The notes under the pieces are model-generated. The model saw only the letters and a list, made by a program, of their open reading frames with translations. It did no database searches and was not told the DNA's origin. A stretch of DNA of 64,000 nucleotides from Pseudomonas sp. LFM046 (GTDB lineage: Bacteria; Pseudomonadota; Gammaproteobacteria; Pseudomonadales; Pseudomonadaceae): assembly GCF_000949385.2 (NCBI RefSeq), contig NZ_JYKO02000001.1, positions 2,566,620-2,630,619 on the forward strand. The letters run 5' to 3'. Shown piece after piece: positions 63,671 to 64,000 of this stretch. Within the stretch, counting starts at the first letter, position 1, and each line of letters begins with the position of its first letter. Made by a program: the position numbers and the translations under genes.

Positions 63671-64000
63671 ATGAACAACAACAATAAGACCTGTCACACG
63701 AATCTGCACCGGGGCCTGCTGGCGACCGCAATCACGGCGGGGCTCGGACTCTCGCCGGTGCACGCGTTCCAGTTCGACACCGGGAGCGAAGACTGGGCCG
63801 TGCGTTTCGACAACACCCTCAAGCTGAACTACGCGCAGCGGGTGGAAAGCGCCAACTCCAAGCTGGCCAATTCCTTCAACAACAATGACGGTAACCGCAA
63901 CTTCTCCGCCGGCAGCGCGGTGTCCCAACGCATCGACCTGCTCACTGAACTGGACGTGATCTACAAAGAGCAGATGGGCTTCCGGGTCAGCAGCAACAGC
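63671..64000 (+). CDS. DUF1302-family outer-membrane protein (partial, runs off the edge)
   Basis: The first 110 residues of a DUF1302 protein: a signal peptide (residues 1-32, ending SPVHAF), then FQFDTGSEDWAVRFDNTLKLNYAQRVE and SAVSQRIDLLTELDVIYKEQMGFRV, typical of the family. DUF1302 proteins are large (about 550-650 aa) outer-membrane proteins usually paired with DUF1329 and thought to serve hydrophobic substrate or efflux systems. The ATG at 63671 follows GAGAAGGTGAGC. The partner genes should lie to the right of the window. Confidence 0.87.
   Translation, partial: MNNNNKTCHTNLHRGLLATAITAGLGLSPVHAFQFDTGSEDWAVRFDNTLKLNYAQRVESANSKLANSFNNNDGNRNFSAGSAVSQRIDLLTELDVIYKEQMGFRVSSNS

Overview
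The window is high-GC, densely coded gammaproteobacterial chromosome, almost certainly Pseudomonas. Support comes from the gene families (PauA/PuuB-type polyamine genes, HxlR/EmrAB, Liv-type uptake, many LysR regulators, a DUF1302 protein, a MalT-like LuxR) and from Pseudomonas-style intergenic repeats ('gggagcg...cgctccc' REPs, 'gtagggtgcgc' hairpins). It is mostly an accessory catabolic and transport region. Two mobile-element zones and several decayed genes lie between the intact operons.

Layout. 1-5.1 kb: the end of a probable winged-helix/TPR gene, an AraC regulator, and a convergent polyamine operon (gamma-glutamylpolyamine synthetase, PotF, PuuB-like oxidase). 5.4-9.0 kb: an EmrAB-type efflux pair and its HxlR regulator, with matching operators upstream of both. 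9.0-10.4 kb: wreckage of a flavin amine oxidase and an alpha/beta hydrolase, plus two small hypothetical ORFs. 11-13.6 kb: enoyl-CoA hydratase, MarR (shared operator) and a periplasmic catalase-like protein. 14-28.4 kb: outer-membrane channel, Tat-exported binding protein, LivGFHM, LysR, then a complete hydroquinone lower pathway (two-subunit hydroquinone 1,2-dioxygenase, 4-hydroxymuconic semialdehyde dehydrogenase, maleylacetate reductase, hydroxyquinol 1,2-dioxygenase, YciI protein, Rieske ferredoxin) and a second LysR. No ring monooxygenase is present, so hydroquinone must be imported or made elsewhere.

28.5-38 kb: cupin, NmrA-like protein, winged-helix/TPR regulator, SphA-like outer-membrane protein, then an unusual minus-strand operon (ureohydrolase, polysaccharide-deacetylase-like amidohydrolase, epimerase, SDR, LysR) divergent from an APC permease. 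39.4-44.4 kb: a broken BRO-N gene, a periplasmic binding protein, and a LysR-controlled SDR / aldo-keto reductase / SRPBCC group with a clear repeated operator.

44.6-49.4 kb is an AT-rich island carrying tnsB-tnsC-tniQ without tnsA, resolvase, cas genes or cargo. It is preceded by two 17-bp palindromes and abuts an MFS-transporter remnant. 49.6-52.3 kb holds an inositol-monophosphatase-family gene and a Tn4651-type cointegrate-resolution module: intact tnpT, a 23-bp core-site palindrome and a broken tnpS.

52.6-64 kb is a CoA-dependent catabolic cluster: acyl-CoA dehydrogenase, acyl-CoA ligase, AraC, SCP2-type thiolase, SDR, MalT-like LuxR, a second divergent thiolase, and the start of a DUF1302 outer-membrane protein that leaves the window. 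All family calls are from reading the translations; no database search was run.
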